DNA of 64,000 nucleotides, from the NCBI GenBank assembly GCA_036274595.1, contig DASUFL010000087.1, positions 1-64,000 on the forward strand, in the 5' to 3' direction. Below the pieces are notes generated by a model. It saw only the letters and a list, made by a program, of their open reading frames with translations. It made no database searches and was not told the origin of the DNA. A program made the translations under genes and the position numbers. Shown piece after piece: positions 42,425 through 51,281 of this stretch (position 1 is its first letter; each line of letters opens with the position of its first letter). The DNA comes from WS-9 sp036274595. GTDB lineage: Bacteria; Eisenbacteria; RBG-16-71-46; SZUA-252.

Positions 42425-42643
42425 ATGACGCCCCGCAAGGCGTTCCTGCTCCGGATCGACCCGGAGCTCTGGCGGGCGATCGAAGCCTGGGCGGCCGACG
42501 AGCTACGCAGCGTGAACGGGCAGATCGAATATCTGCTCTCCAACGCTGTGAAGGGCGCCGGCCGTTCCAGGTCTTCGAAGGCTAGAGAGCGTCCTCGTCG
42601 TCCGCCGGAGGCGGAGGGGGAGGAGCCGGACGATCGTTCTTGA
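42425..42643 (+). CDS. Arc-like ribbon-helix-helix DNA-binding protein
   Basis: A 72-residue protein. Residues 1-42 form a ribbon-helix-helix domain (KAFLLRIDPELWRAIEAWAADELRSVNGQIEYLL) of the Arc/MetJ type. The tail is Arg/Glu rich and disordered. It probably dimerises and represses its own operon at the palindrome overlapping the upstream -10. Its last 62 bp overlap the end of the charged secreted protein gene on the other strand. Confidence 0.88.
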   Translation: MTPRKAFLLRIDPELWRAIEAWAADELRSVNGQIEYLLSNAVKGAGRSRSSKARERPRRPPEAEGEEPDDRS

Positions 42644-43307
42644 AGTAGGAGCGTTCATCGCTGTCGCCGCCGAGATCGCGGCGTCCTTCATCCCGATCGT
42701 CCTCGAGATCGTTCCAGAGCTCGCGCCGATCCTCACGTAGCTCCCTCCCGCTCGCAAGCGCATCCTCCCTCGTCAGCCTCGAGAATTCCCGCAGCAGTCT
42801 CCTCTCGCGATCGAGCGCCCACGGCGCCCCGCGCGAGACGCTGGTCTCGATCGACGCGAGCTCGTGCACCACGCGCCGCTCGCGCGCGAGGCGAGCGCGC
42901 GCGGCCTCGGCGTCGCGGCGGTCGTCCCAGCGCGCGTCCGTATCGTCGCGGTCCCACCGAGCCTCGCCCTGATCGAGCGTGAGATCCCGGCGCGATTCCA
43001 CGAGCTCGAGGCGCATGAGACGCTGCAGCTCGAGCCGTGCGCGCCGCTCTTCGAAGCGATCCCCCACCCGCTCCGCGCGCACGAGCCTCTGGAGCTGTCG
43101 ATCGAACCGGCGAACGTCGGCCCAGTCGCCGCTTCGATCCCACTGGTCGTGGCGCAGCTCCTGCCGGTCACCCCCGATCTCCCCTCCGACCTGAGCCTGG
43201 GCCCGAGGGGCGAAGAGCAGGAACAGGGTCGCGACGGTGCCCGCCGCGATGGCCGCCACGATCCATGGGCGTTCGTAGGTTTTCGTCCACACTGTGTCGG
43301 TGCGCAT
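42582..43307 (-). CDS. Exported, highly charged coiled-coil protein
   Basis: A 241-residue protein with an N-terminal hydrophobic export signal ending AQA-Q near residue 38. An Arg/Asp/Glu/Leu-rich helical body follows, with heptad-like runs (RRFDRQLQRLVRAERV, RARLELQRLMRLELVESRRD) typical of coiled coils. A Pro/Asp-rich C-terminus closes it. No known family. The start ATG 43307 has GGAGGAG 5-6 nt upstream. The 3' end is convergent with and overlaps the ribbon-helix-helix gene by 62 bp. The M16 pair lies upstream on the same strand. Confidence 0.7.
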   Translation of the reverse strand: MRTDTVWTKTYERPWIVAAIAAGTVATLFLLFAPRAQAQVGGEIGGDRQELRHDQWDRSGDWADVRRFDRQLQRLVRAERVGDRFEERRARLELQRLMRLELVESRRDLTLDQGEARWDRDDTDARWDDRRDAEAARARLARERRVVHELASIETSVSRGAPWALDRERRLLREFSRLTREDALASGRELREDRRELWNDLEDDRDEGRRDLGGDSDERSYFKNDRPAPPPPPPADDEDAL

Positions 43308-43383
43308 CGCGTCTCCTCCGGCTCTGGCATTGGGGCACAACGGGTTCGGTCCGCGAGCGGACCGATGCCGGAGGAGAGGGCAA

Positions 43384-44835
43384 CTACCGTGCCCGGGCGG
43401 AGGCCTCGTGGACGGTGTGGAGGAGGGGCTGGTCGAACCGGATCTCGCGCACGGGCCCGTAGCTCCGCGCGACCTTCCGGATGGCGGCCGCGTTCCCGAT
43501 CATCACGATGGAGAGGTCTTGGGGATCGGGATAGACGCGCCGGATGACGGGGAGGATCGACGCGTCCGGGACGCGCTGGATCCGCTCGACGTACTGGGTC
43601 ACCTCGGTGATCGGGAATCCGTGATACGCGAGATCGGCGAACGTGGCCGCGATCTGGTCCCCGGTTTCGTAGTCGGGCGGATAGAGGCCGCTCAAGTAGC
43701 TCTTCACCGATGCGACCGTCGTCGCGTCGATCCCCTTCTCGCGAAGCTGGCCGAGGAGGCGCAGCGCCATGTCCATCGCGCGCTGCGTGGAGTCGGTCTT
43801 CGTGAAGCTCGAGATGGCGACCGAGGCGGGCTGCCCCAGGCGCAGGAAGCGGCAGCGCACGCCATACGTGAGGCCGCTCTTGGTGCGCATCTCATTGTTC
43901 AGGATGGATGTGAATCGCCCGCCGAAGGCCGTGTTCGCCACGTCCACCACGTCCCGGTCCGGATCGTGGCGCCCGATGCCGCGGTTTCCCATCCAGAAGT
44001 AGGTCTGGGACGCATCCGGCTTGTCCACGAGGAGCACGCGGCGTCCATCGACCCGCGGAGTCTCGGGCACGTTCGGAAGCGGGTCGGTGGCACGCGCCCA
44101 GTCGCCGAACGCCGCCCTGAGCCGCGACTCCATGCGCTTGGAGTCGAAGTCCCCCACCACCGCGAGGATCAACCGATCGCCGCCGAACCGGCCCCGATAG
44201 CAGGCGATCACATCGTCGCGCGTGATGCCCGCCACCGTGCTTTCGTCTCCGCTGGTCGGTCGGCCGTAGAGATGGTCCGGGAACAGGTAGGCGAGGCCGT
44301 ACTCGCCGAGCACCCCCCACGGATCGTCCTTCTCGGACTTGAGCGCGTCGACCGTCTGCGCGCGGAGCTTCACGAACTCGGAGTCCGGGAAGAGCGGGTG
44401 CCGGAACGAATCGCGCAAGAGCTCGACCATGAGCGCTTCGTCCCTGGACATGAACTCGCCCGCGGCCCAGAAGATCTCCAGACCGCCTCCCGTGTCGAAC
44501 GAGGCGCCCGCTCCGTCCGCGGCCTGGGAGATCTGGAGAGCGGAGCGCTTCCCCGCTCCCTTCCGCAGCATCGCCCCGGTGAGCGCGGCCAGGCCCTCCT
44601 TGCCCGGGGGATCGGCGAGCGATCCACCGTTCACGAACGCCCGGAAAGCAATGAGCGGGAGATCGTGCCGCTCCGCCAGAATGATCCGCGCGCCATTCCC
44701 GAGGGTGATCGCGCGCGACTTGGGGAGAACGATCTCCGCGCCGGCGGGCGTGCCGAGCAGAGCCGTGAGCACGAGCGCCGCGAGCACGGTGCGCAGCGCG
44801 GCCACGGGAGCGCGCGTCCGGAAACCGGTCGTCAT
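43384..44835 (-). CDS. M16 peptidase-like protein lacking the zinc motif
   Basis: A 483-residue exported protein with a signal peptide (LRTVLAALVLTALLGTPAGA) and two M16 half-domains. Where M16 enzymes carry HxxEH, this protein reads GKEGLAALTGAML, with no zinc ligands, so it should be inactive by itself. The C-terminal half keeps the usual YGVRCRF/SGLYPPDYETGDQ substrate-binding region. Such subunits pair with an active partner, as in mitochondrial processing peptidase and bacterial M16B pairs. Its ATG overlaps the stop of the active partner (ATGA). Confidence 0.88.
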   Translation of the reverse strand: MTTGFRTRAPVAALRTVLAALVLTALLGTPAGAEIVLPKSRAITLGNGARIILAERHDLPLIAFRAFVNGGSLADPPGKEGLAALTGAMLRKGAGKRSALQISQAADGAGASFDTGGGLEIFWAAGEFMSRDEALMVELLRDSFRHPLFPDSEFVKLRAQTVDALKSEKDDPWGVLGEYGLAYLFPDHLYGRPTSGDESTVAGITRDDVIACYRGRFGGDRLILAVVGDFDSKRMESRLRAAFGDWARATDPLPNVPETPRVDGRRVLLVDKPDASQTYFWMGNRGIGRHDPDRDVVDVANTAFGGRFTSILNNEMRTKSGLTYGVRCRFLRLGQPASVAISSFTKTDSTQRAMDMALRLLGQLREKGIDATTVASVKSYLSGLYPPDYETGDQIAATFADLAYHGFPITEVTQYVERIQRVPDASILPVIRRVYPDPQDLSIVMIGNAAAIRKVARSYGPVREIRFDQPLLHTVHEASARAR

Positions 44836-46259
44836 GGCTTCCCCTTCCGCGCGGACGACGAGCCCTTGGCGTCGGCCTCGGGCTCGTTCTCCGGGACCAG
44901 CGTCCCGACCGTGCGATTCTTCTCCGTGAAGATGCGCCGCGCGACCTCCTGGACCTTCTGACGCGTCACCTTCTCGTAGCGCGCCGGCGCGGTGAAGAGC
45001 ATCCGGTAGTCGCCGCGCAGCGTCTCGTAGCGTCCGAGAGCGGACGCCTTGTCGTCGATGGTCTTGAGCGATCGCCAGTACGAGGCCAGGCGGATGGTCT
45101 TGGCCTTCTTGAGCTCGGCCTCGGTGACGCCATCCTTCGCGACGCGCGCGAGCTCGTCGAGCAGGGAGGCTTCCGCGGCCTCGAGCCCCTTGTCCGGAGC
45201 GACCGTCACGAAGAACGCGTAGAGGCCGGGATCGAAGCCCCGCTGGAGCCAGGAACCCACGTCCACCGCCACGCGATCGCGATCGACCATCCGCTGGTAG
45301 AGGCGCGACGATTCGCCGGCCGTGAGGATCATGTCCAGGAGCTCCTCCGCCTCGGCGTCGGGGCCGCTCGCCGAGCCCGCGTGGTAGCCGACCTCGAGGA
45401 GCGGCACCGGTGCGGGACGGCGGATCTCGACCCGGCGCTCGCCCATCTGCGGCGGCTCGATCGTGCGCACCTCGGGCGGCGGCGGCTGCGCCGGGATGCC
45501 CGCGAAGTACCTGTCCATGAGCGTCATGATCTCCGGCCCCGTCACGTCTCCGACGACGACGAGCACCGCGTTGTTCGGCGCGTAGTAGATGCGGAAGTAC
45601 TCCTTCAGGTCGGCCATGGTCCAGCGCTCGATGTCGCTCGGCCATCCGATCGTGGGGATCTGGTACGGATGCGCTTCGAACGCCGTCGCTTCCAACGACT
45701 CGTCGAGGAACTGCTGGTTGTTGTTGTCCACGCTCGTGCGCCGCTCGGAGTAGACCACCTCGCGCTCGCTCTGCACGGAGGTGGAGTCGAACGTGAGGCA
45801 GCACATCCGGTCCGCCTCCATGCGGAGGACGAGATCGAGCGCGCTCTTGGCGAACCAGTCCGAATAGACGGTCACGTCCTGGGTCGTGAAGGCGTTGTTC
45901 GCGCCGCCGTTCCCTTCCATGACCCGGTCGAACTCGCCGCCGGGGTAGTTCTTCGAGCCGAGGAACATCATGTGCTCGAAGAAGTGCGAGAGCCCTGTGA
46001 TGCCGTTGTGCTCGTTGCGGCTCCCCACCTTGTGCCAGATGTAGAGCGCGACGTTCGGAATGTCGTGGTCGGGCCAGACGATCACGCGAAGACCGTTGGG
46101 CAGGGTCTTGGCGACGATGTCGGAGCCGATCGCCCCCTTCTTGGGAGTGGGCTTGGCGGCCGCGCGCGGCTGCGCGAACGCCGGTGGGGCGAGCGTCAAG
46201 AAGGCCGCGACGAGCGCGGCCGGCAGCCGTAACCTGGTCTCCAGACGGCGCTGGGCCAT
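44832..46259 (-). CDS. M16 family zinc metallopeptidase (active subunit)
   Basis: About 475 residues with a signal peptide (LPAALVAAFLTLAPPAFAQ). The inverted zinc motif HFFEH (in LSHFFEHMMFLGS) and a downstream EREVVYSER segment, whose Glu fits the third ligand, mark an active M16 peptidase. It has the usual two-domain clamshell length. It presumably forms a periplasmic heterodimer with the inactive partner encoded directly downstream (4-nt overlap). A GTG at 46271 could add four residues; ATG 46259 is chosen. Confidence 0.9.
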   Translation of the reverse strand: MAQRRLETRLRLPAALVAAFLTLAPPAFAQPRAAAKPTPKKGAIGSDIVAKTLPNGLRVIVWPDHDIPNVALYIWHKVGSRNEHNGITGLSHFFEHMMFLGSKNYPGGEFDRVMEGNGGANNAFTTQDVTVYSDWFAKSALDLVLRMEADRMCCLTFDSTSVQSEREVVYSERRTSVDNNNQQFLDESLEATAFEAHPYQIPTIGWPSDIERWTMADLKEYFRIYYAPNNAVLVVVGDVTGPEIMTLMDRYFAGIPAQPPPPEVRTIEPPQMGERRVEIRRPAPVPLLEVGYHAGSASGPDAEAEELLDMILTAGESSRLYQRMVDRDRVAVDVGSWLQRGFDPGLYAFFVTVAPDKGLEAAEASLLDELARVAKDGVTEAELKKAKTIRLASYWRSLKTIDDKASALGRYETLRGDYRMLFTAPARYEKVTRQKVQEVARRIFTEKNRTVGTLVPENEPEADAKGSSSARKGKP

Positions 46260-46429
46260 TCTTCGAAACACGGCGTCCGAGTCCTCCGTAGGATCGACGA
46301 GTCTAGTCCCGGCCCGGGGTTCTGTCACGCGGCGCCCACCCGGCCCTATAGTGAACGGCCATCGAAGGCTTCCCCGGGCGGCGGGATCGCCGGCCGTGGA
46401 TGCTACGGCACCCCAGAGGAGGAGCAACC

Positions 46430-47230
46430 ATGCCGACCATGCACGAGGTCGATTACGAGATCCTGGGCGACGACATGCAGTTCGTCCGCATCATCCTGGA
46501 TCCGGGCGAGGCGGTCGTCGCCGAGGCGGGCGGAATGATGTACCTCGAGGACGGGATCCAGATGGACACCATCTTCGGCGACGGCTCGCAGCCGAACCAG
46601 GATTTCCTTGGCAAGCTGGTCGGCGCCGGCAAGCGGCTCCTCACGGGCGAGTCGCTCTTCATGACCGTCTACCACAACGAGGGACGCGAGCGCCGCGCGG
46701 TCGCGTTCGCCGCTCCGTACCCCGGCAAGATCGAGCCCCTCCACTTGAAGGAGCTCGGAGGCGAGATCATCGCGCAGAAGGACTCGTTCCTCGCCGCGGC
46801 GAAGGGCGTGAGCGTCGGGATCGCGTTCAACAAACGGTTCGGCGTGGGACTGTTCGGCGGCGAAGGCTTCATCATGGAGCGCCTGACCGGCGACGGCTGG
46901 TGCTTCGTGCACGCCGGGGGCACGCTCGAGAAGCGGCAGCTTACGGCGGGCGAGACGCTCCGAGTGGACACGGGATGCATCGTGGCGCTGCAGCCCTCGG
47001 TCTCGTACGACATCCAGTACGTGGGCAAGCTGAAGAGCGCGATCTTCGGCGGCGAGGGGCTCTTCTTCGCGACGCTCCGGGGCCCCGGGACCGTCTGGCT
47101 GCAGTCGCTCCCGTTCAGCCGCCTCGCGAGCCGCATCTACGCGGCCGCGCCGCAGGCCGGTGGACGCCGGCGCGAGGAAGGCTCGCTCCTCGGCGGTCTC
47201 GGGAATCTCCTCGACGGCGACGGGCAGTAG
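46430..47230 (+). CDS. AIM24/TIGR00266 family protein
   Basis: A 266-residue protein of the AIM24 (TIGR00266) beta-prism family. Markers are GEAVVAEAGGMMYLEDGIQMDT near the start, the central SLFMTVYHNEG region and the closing GEGLFFATLRGPGTVWLQSLPFSRLASRI. The family is widespread; mitochondrial AIM24 helps inner-membrane organisation, while the bacterial role is unclear. GAGGAGGAG precedes the ATG by 6 nt. It is divergent from the M16 pair across 170 bp. Confidence 0.9.
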   Translation: MPTMHEVDYEILGDDMQFVRIILDPGEAVVAEAGGMMYLEDGIQMDTIFGDGSQPNQDFLGKLVGAGKRLLTGESLFMTVYHNEGRERRAVAFAAPYPGKIEPLHLKELGGEIIAQKDSFLAAAKGVSVGIAFNKRFGVGLFGGEGFIMERLTGDGWCFVHAGGTLEKRQLTAGETLRVDTGCIVALQPSVSYDIQYVGKLKSAIFGGEGLFFATLRGPGTVWLQSLPFSRLASRIYAAAPQAGGRRREEGSLLGGLGNLLDGDGQ

Positions 47231-47262
47231 CGGGTCGTCGAGAGCGACCCAGGGCGTTGCGC

Positions 47263-47481
47263 CTATCGTCGGCGCAGCGCCCAGAATAGAAGCGAGAGGA
47301 CCAAGCTCAGGAGGAGCGAGGTCCCGAGCGGAATGTAGACCTTCCAGCTCGGTCCGCCGAAGCGGAAGTCGCCGGGCAAGCGCCCGAGCCAGGGGATGCG
47401 CGGCCCCCACGTCAAGACCGCTCCCACAAGAAAGAGCGCGGCTCCAAGAACGAGGAGCGCGCGCCCCCAGGATTCGTTCAT
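47263..47481 (-). CDS. DUF2905 small membrane protein
   Basis: A 72-residue protein with two membrane helices and the DUF2905 signature between them (GRLPGDFRFGGPSWKVYIPLGTSLLLSL). Function is unknown. It lies 15 bp after the DUF4097 gene on the same strand, suggesting one transcript, and convergent with the AIM24-like gene. Confidence 0.85.
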   Translation of the reverse strand: MNESWGRALLVLGAALFLVGAVLTWGPRIPWLGRLPGDFRFGGPSWKVYIPLGTSLLLSLVLSLLFWALRRR

Positions 47482-47496
47482 CCCTCGACGATACGC

Positions 47497-48585
47497 TCAG
47501 GGCTTTCGCTCCCGCAAGGTGACGGTGCCCGAGCCGGTCTCGATGCCGATCGAGCCGCGCCCGTCCCCGATCCGCCCGACCAGGGCGTCGTGCTTCCGCA
47601 CCTGCGTCTCGAGGGCCAGCTCGGAGCGGATCCCGCCGCTTCCCGATTCCACCGAGACCTGCGCGCCGACGTCAGGCGGGAAGGAGACCGTGATGTCGCC
47701 GCTGCCCGATTCCACGAGGAGCGTCGAGACGTCGCCGGCCAGGTCGAGATCGATCTCGCCCGATCCGGTGTCCATGGTGACCGACTTCGCATCCACGTTC
47801 TCCAGATTGATCGAGCCGGAACCCGTGTCGATCGCGAGCGATCGTGCCCTCAAATTCTCCCCGGCCACCTCGCCCGAGCCCGTGTCCACGAGGATGTCCT
47901 CACTCGTGCGCACGTCGCGAAGGTGGACGCGTCCGGATCCGGTATCGATGTTGATCGTCGCATCCGAACCGAGCACCTCGACTTCGCCCGAGCCGATGTC
48001 CGCGTGGAACGGGCCGTGCATGTCCTCGGCGTGAATCGGCATCGCGGCGCCGTCCAGGAAGAGGTCGGCATCGACCCGGGCCACCGAGGCGCTGCCATGC
48101 CCCCAGTTGACCTTCAGCTGGGTCCCTGGCGGGACGAAGAGCTTCACGTCGGCGCTCGCCTCGACCCCCGGACCGCGGCCGGAGAGAGTCATCCGGTCTC
48201 CCTTTTCGACGCCATCCTGGTCGTCCCCAAAGGTCCCGTCGTCCCTCACGCGCATCGTGGTCGTGGAGTTGTGCCCCATGGAGCGGTCGATCACGTGGTC
48301 TCCCGGATAGAGCACTCGGAGGGTCTGGCGGCCCCGGACCGGCCCGGTCAAAACCTTGAGCTTGGCGGCATCCGGCCCCTGGAGGTCGACCTCGGCCATG
48401 ACGGCCGAGCCGGTCCCGGGCACGATCTCGAGTGACCCCACGAGGTTGTAGACGGACACCCTGTTGCCGGTGATGGTGTAGCGGACCGGAGCCGCCTGGG
48501 CTTTGCCCCACCCGAGGCCAGCCCCTGCGAGAACGAGGAGGAGTCCCGCGGCGCGGGATCCGGCCAAGCCACGTCGAACGCTCAT
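47497..48585 (-). CDS. DUF4097 beta-strand repeat protein (exported)
   Basis: A 362-residue protein with an N-terminal export signal ending AQAAP. The C-terminal half is a DUF4097 right-handed beta-helix-like array in which each turn repeats (D/E)(T/S)GSG: seven such repeats lie between residues about 205 and 355. The N-terminal part is a beta-rich domain. DUF4097 proteins often sit beside ECF sigma/anti-sigma genes, as here, and probably act as envelope proteins. Divergent from the sigma factor gene. Confidence 0.85.
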   Translation of the reverse strand: MSVRRGLAGSRAAGLLLVLAGAGLGWGKAQAAPVRYTITGNRVSVYNLVGSLEIVPGTGSAVMAEVDLQGPDAAKLKVLTGPVRGRQTLRVLYPGDHVIDRSMGHNSTTTMRVRDDGTFGDDQDGVEKGDRMTLSGRGPGVEASADVKLFVPPGTQLKVNWGHGSASVARVDADLFLDGAAMPIHAEDMHGPFHADIGSGEVEVLGSDATINIDTGSGRVHLRDVRTSEDILVDTGSGEVAGENLRARSLAIDTGSGSINLENVDAKSVTMDTGSGEIDLDLAGDVSTLLVESGSGDITVSFPPDVGAQVSVESGSGGIRSELALETQVRKHDALVGRIGDGRGSIGIETGSGTVTLRERKP

Positions 48586-48772
48586 GCGTCGCTCCTTTCG
48601 GTTTCAGAATGTTGAAGGGACGCCTGTTGAGAGGGTCCCGGAGCCGAAAACGTTGGGGCCGAGGGGGACCTGCCCCTAGACTTCCCTACGCGCCCCCCGT
48701 CCGACCAGTTTCCAACCCTTGTCCCACCTGGCCTGTCCAACACTGGCGACACCGGGGCCCGAGAGACCAGGA

Positions 48773-49333
48773 GTGAACGCGTCGACCACACTCGGACGAG
48801 TCGTGCCGCAGGCCATCGATAGGACCGACGTCACGCGCGCGCAGGACGGTGACACGCGCGCATTCGAGCGGCTCTACCGCAGCCACGTCGCGCGCGTCCA
48901 CGGACTCGCCCGCCGGATGATCGGCCCCGAGCACGCGGCCGAAGTGACCCAGGACGTCTTCGTGAGGGCCTGGGAGAAGCTCGGCACGTTCCGCGGCGAG
49001 TCGGCCTTCGGAACGTGGCTCCACCGGGTCGCGGTGAACGTGGTCCTCCACCGCCGCGCCGCGCTCAAGCTGGAGCGGACGCGGTTCGACGAGGACGAGG
49101 AGGCGCTGGACGTCATACCGGCGCCGGTCCGCCACGCGACGGTCGAGTTCGGCATGGACTTCGACCGCGCCATCGACAAGCTCCCGGACGGCGCGCGCGT
49201 GGTGTTCGTGCTCCACGACGTGGAAGGATTCAAGCACGAGGAGATCGCCGGATTCCTGGGCATCACCTCGGGAACGACCAAGGCGCAGCTCCATCGAGCA
49301 CGGATGATCCTGCGCCAGCACCTCACACGATGA
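48773..49333 (+). CDS. ECF-type RNA polymerase sigma factor
   Basis: About 186 residues with region 2 (RSHVARVHGLARRMIGPEHAAEVTQDVFVRAWEKL) and region 4 (VLHDVEGFKHEEIAGFLGITSGTTKAQLHRARMIL), and no region 1 or 3, as in extracytoplasmic-function sigma factors. It directs RNA polymerase to envelope-stress type promoters. GTG 48773 is my best start; an upstream frame to 48719 adds an unconserved leader. The anti-sigma gene follows after 13 bp. The 187-bp gap to the divergent DUF4097 gene should hold the autoregulated promoters. Confidence 0.9.
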   Translation: MNASTTLGRVVPQAIDRTDVTRAQDGDTRAFERLYRSHVARVHGLARRMIGPEHAAEVTQDVFVRAWEKLGTFRGESAFGTWLHRVAVNVVLHRRAALKLERTRFDEDEEALDVIPAPVRHATVEFGMDFDRAIDKLPDGARVVFVLHDVEGFKHEEIAGFLGITSGTTKAQLHRARMILRQHLTR

Positions 49334-49346
49334 GACGGAACGAACG

Positions 49347-50045
49347 ATGAGCGATCGCTACACCGATCTGATCTCGGATTATCTCGACGGCACGCTCGAC
49401 CCGGGGACGCACCGGCAGGTCGAGCGCCACCTCGCGGGCTGCACCGAGTGCGCCGCCCTCCTCGCCGATTTCGAGCGCGTCGTCGGACGGGCCCGCGTTC
49501 TGGCCGAGGACGACACGCCCCCGGCCGAGGATCTCTGGCCCGGCATCGAGGCGAGGCTCAGGCGCGCCGCGCAGACGCCGCTCCCGATTCCGGTCACGCT
49601 CACCGCGGTGCCGGAGCGCCGCTCGCTCAAACCGAGGATCTCCTTCACCCTTCCTCAGCTCGCCGCCGCGTGCCTCGCGGTCGTCGCGCTCTCGGCCGCC
49701 GGAGCCTTCTACATCGGCGGCGGTGCGCGCAAGGCCGAGACGACGGCCCCCGTCGCGCAGCAGCTTCCGGCACCGGCCGCGGCGACCATGACGGAGAGCC
49801 AGGACGCCATCAAGGACGTGGAGCGGCTCAAAGAGATTCTCGCGTCGCGCCGCAACGAGCTCGATCCCGCGACGGTCGCCGCGCTCGAGGGGAGCCTGCG
49901 CGCGATCGACATGGCCATCCGCCAGGGACAGCTCGCGCTGGCGGCGGATCCCAAGAACCCGTACCTGCGCGACCATCTCGACGACACGATGCGCCGCAAG
50001 GTGGACCTCATGCGCCGCGCCACCATGCTCGCGAGCGCGGACTAG
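49347..50045 (+). CDS. Zinc-finger (ZAS) anti-sigma factor
   Basis: A 232-residue membrane protein. Residues 1-45 form the anti-sigma zinc-binding domain with HLAGCTEC (His-x3-Cys-x2-Cys). A single transmembrane helix lies around residues 100-122 (LAAACLAVVALSAAGAFYIGG), followed by an extracytoplasmic helical part. It should hold the adjacent ECF sigma factor at the membrane until a signal releases it. Cognate to the upstream gene (13-bp gap), with the second DUF4097 gene 22 bp downstream. Confidence 0.9.
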   Translation: MSDRYTDLISDYLDGTLDPGTHRQVERHLAGCTECAALLADFERVVGRARVLAEDDTPPAEDLWPGIEARLRRAAQTPLPIPVTLTAVPERRSLKPRISFTLPQLAAACLAVVALSAAGAFYIGGGARKAETTAPVAQQLPAPAAATMTESQDAIKDVERLKEILASRRNELDPATVAALEGSLRAIDMAIRQGQLALAADPKNPYLRDHLDDTMRRKVDLMRRATMLASAD

Positions 50046-50067
50046 CGAACCGGAGACCCCCCACACC

Positions 50068-51045
50068 ATGAGCCTGCCCGTCGTCCTCGCCGCCGCCGCA
50101 GTCCTGTCGCTCCAAGCCGACGTCGACACCACGTTCGCCGTGAAGCAGGGAGCGGCCCTCCAGGTGGAGAACTTCGCCGGCGAGGTCGTCCTGAGCGCCT
50201 GGGACAGGAACGCGGTGCGCATTCAGGCCCCCGAGGCGGGCGACGCGCGCGTGATCGTGAAGCCGACGCCGCGCGGGCTCGTCGTCAAGACGGGCTCCAA
50301 GCACATCGCGGCCGGATCCGTCGATCTCAGGATCACCGTGCCTTCGTGGATGGATCTCGACGTCTCGGGCGTCCAGACCGACGTCACGATCGACGGCGCG
50401 CGGGGACGCGTGCGGGTCGCGACGATCCATGGCGACATCGCGGTGTCGGGCGGGCGCGGGCAGATCGAGCTGAACGCGGTGGATCAGGACATCCACCTGG
50501 CGGACGCGTCGGGGGTGGTCGTGTCCGAGACGGTGAACGGCGACCTGACGCTCCAGCGAATCGAATCGGACAGCGTGGACGTCTCGACGGTGAACGGGGA
50601 GATCTTCTACGAAGGCACTCTCCGGAGCCGCGGCGTCTACCGATTTACCAGCCACAACGGCGACATCGCGGTGGCCATCCCCACGACCACGAGCGCCACC
50701 GTCAACGTCTCCACCTTCTCCGGCGAGTTCGCCTCCGACTTCCCCGTCACGCTCCAGGAGTCACGCCCCGGCCGCCGCTACTGCTTCACGCTCGGCAAGG
50801 GAGGCGCCCGCGTCGATCTCGAATCCTTTCAGGGAACGATCCACGTCTTCCGCCCCGGCACCAGAGGGCCCGTCGCCGACGTCGAGAACCAACGGATGGA
50901 GCGGCTTCAGGAGCGCATGGAGAAGGTGAAGGAGAAGTTCGAGCAGAGGAAGCAGGAGTACAAGCACCTGAAGAAGTCCACCAAGGGCGACGACGCTGAC
51001 GATGACTCCGACTCCGATGACGATGATTCGGAGGATTCGAAGTAA
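50068..51045 (+). CDS. DUF4097 beta-strand protein with acidic coiled-coil tail
   Basis: A 325-residue protein with a short hydrophobic export signal (LPVVLAAAAVLSL). The DUF4097 beta-helix region spans about 20-255, with repeated TVNGDL/TVNGEI/SHNGDI turns. A coiled coil (ENQRMERLQERMEKVKEKFEQRKQEYK) and an Asp/Ser-rich tail ending DSEDSK follow. It is the third gene of the sigma-anti-sigma transcript. The acidic end may bind cations. A decayed copy of its 3' end lies downstream near 51.3 kb. Confidence 0.85.
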   Translation: MSLPVVLAAAAVLSLQADVDTTFAVKQGAALQVENFAGEVVLSAWDRNAVRIQAPEAGDARVIVKPTPRGLVVKTGSKHIAAGSVDLRITVPSWMDLDVSGVQTDVTIDGARGRVRVATIHGDIAVSGGRGQIELNAVDQDIHLADASGVVVSETVNGDLTLQRIESDSVDVSTVNGEIFYEGTLRSRGVYRFTSHNGDIAVAIPTTTSATVNVSTFSGEFASDFPVTLQESRPGRRYCFTLGKGGARVDLESFQGTIHVFRPGTRGPVADVENQRMERLQERMEKVKEKFEQRKQEYKHLKKSTKGDDADDDSDSDDDDSEDSK

Positions 51046-51062
51046 CCTCTGGGTCGTCGCGG

Positions 51063-51192
51063 CTTGGCCGGCGAGGGGAGGGTATGAGGGTCCTGGACAA
51101 GCACGTCCGGCGCTCGCTACCGCACCCCTACACTGGTTTGGTTGGCGCCGGCGCGAAAGTCCCGGACCCTCATACCCTCCCCTCGCCTCCCA
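51063..51192. repeat. Long palindromic element, copy B
   Basis: Arms 51070-51098 and 51159-51187 pair over 29 bp with one mismatch. Arm positions 13-16 read GTAT where copy A has GAGT. The 60-nt apex keeps AAGCACGTCC at the left edge and GGCGCGAAA at the right edge. Same orientation as copy A. It lies 24 bp after the DUF4097 gene, between convergent genes. Confidence 0.85.
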
Positions 51193-51281
51193 TGGCCCCG
51201 ATAGCCTAGGGGTACGCATCACCGCCCCGTTGTCGTCAGGCGTCGGCCTGGCCTCGTCGGCGTAGACCTCGGAGCCGGTGA

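Noticed and set aside
47780..48560. Tandem DNA repeats in the first DUF4097 gene
   Set aside because: The repeats are protein-level beta-helix turns with diverged codons, not a simple-sequence array.
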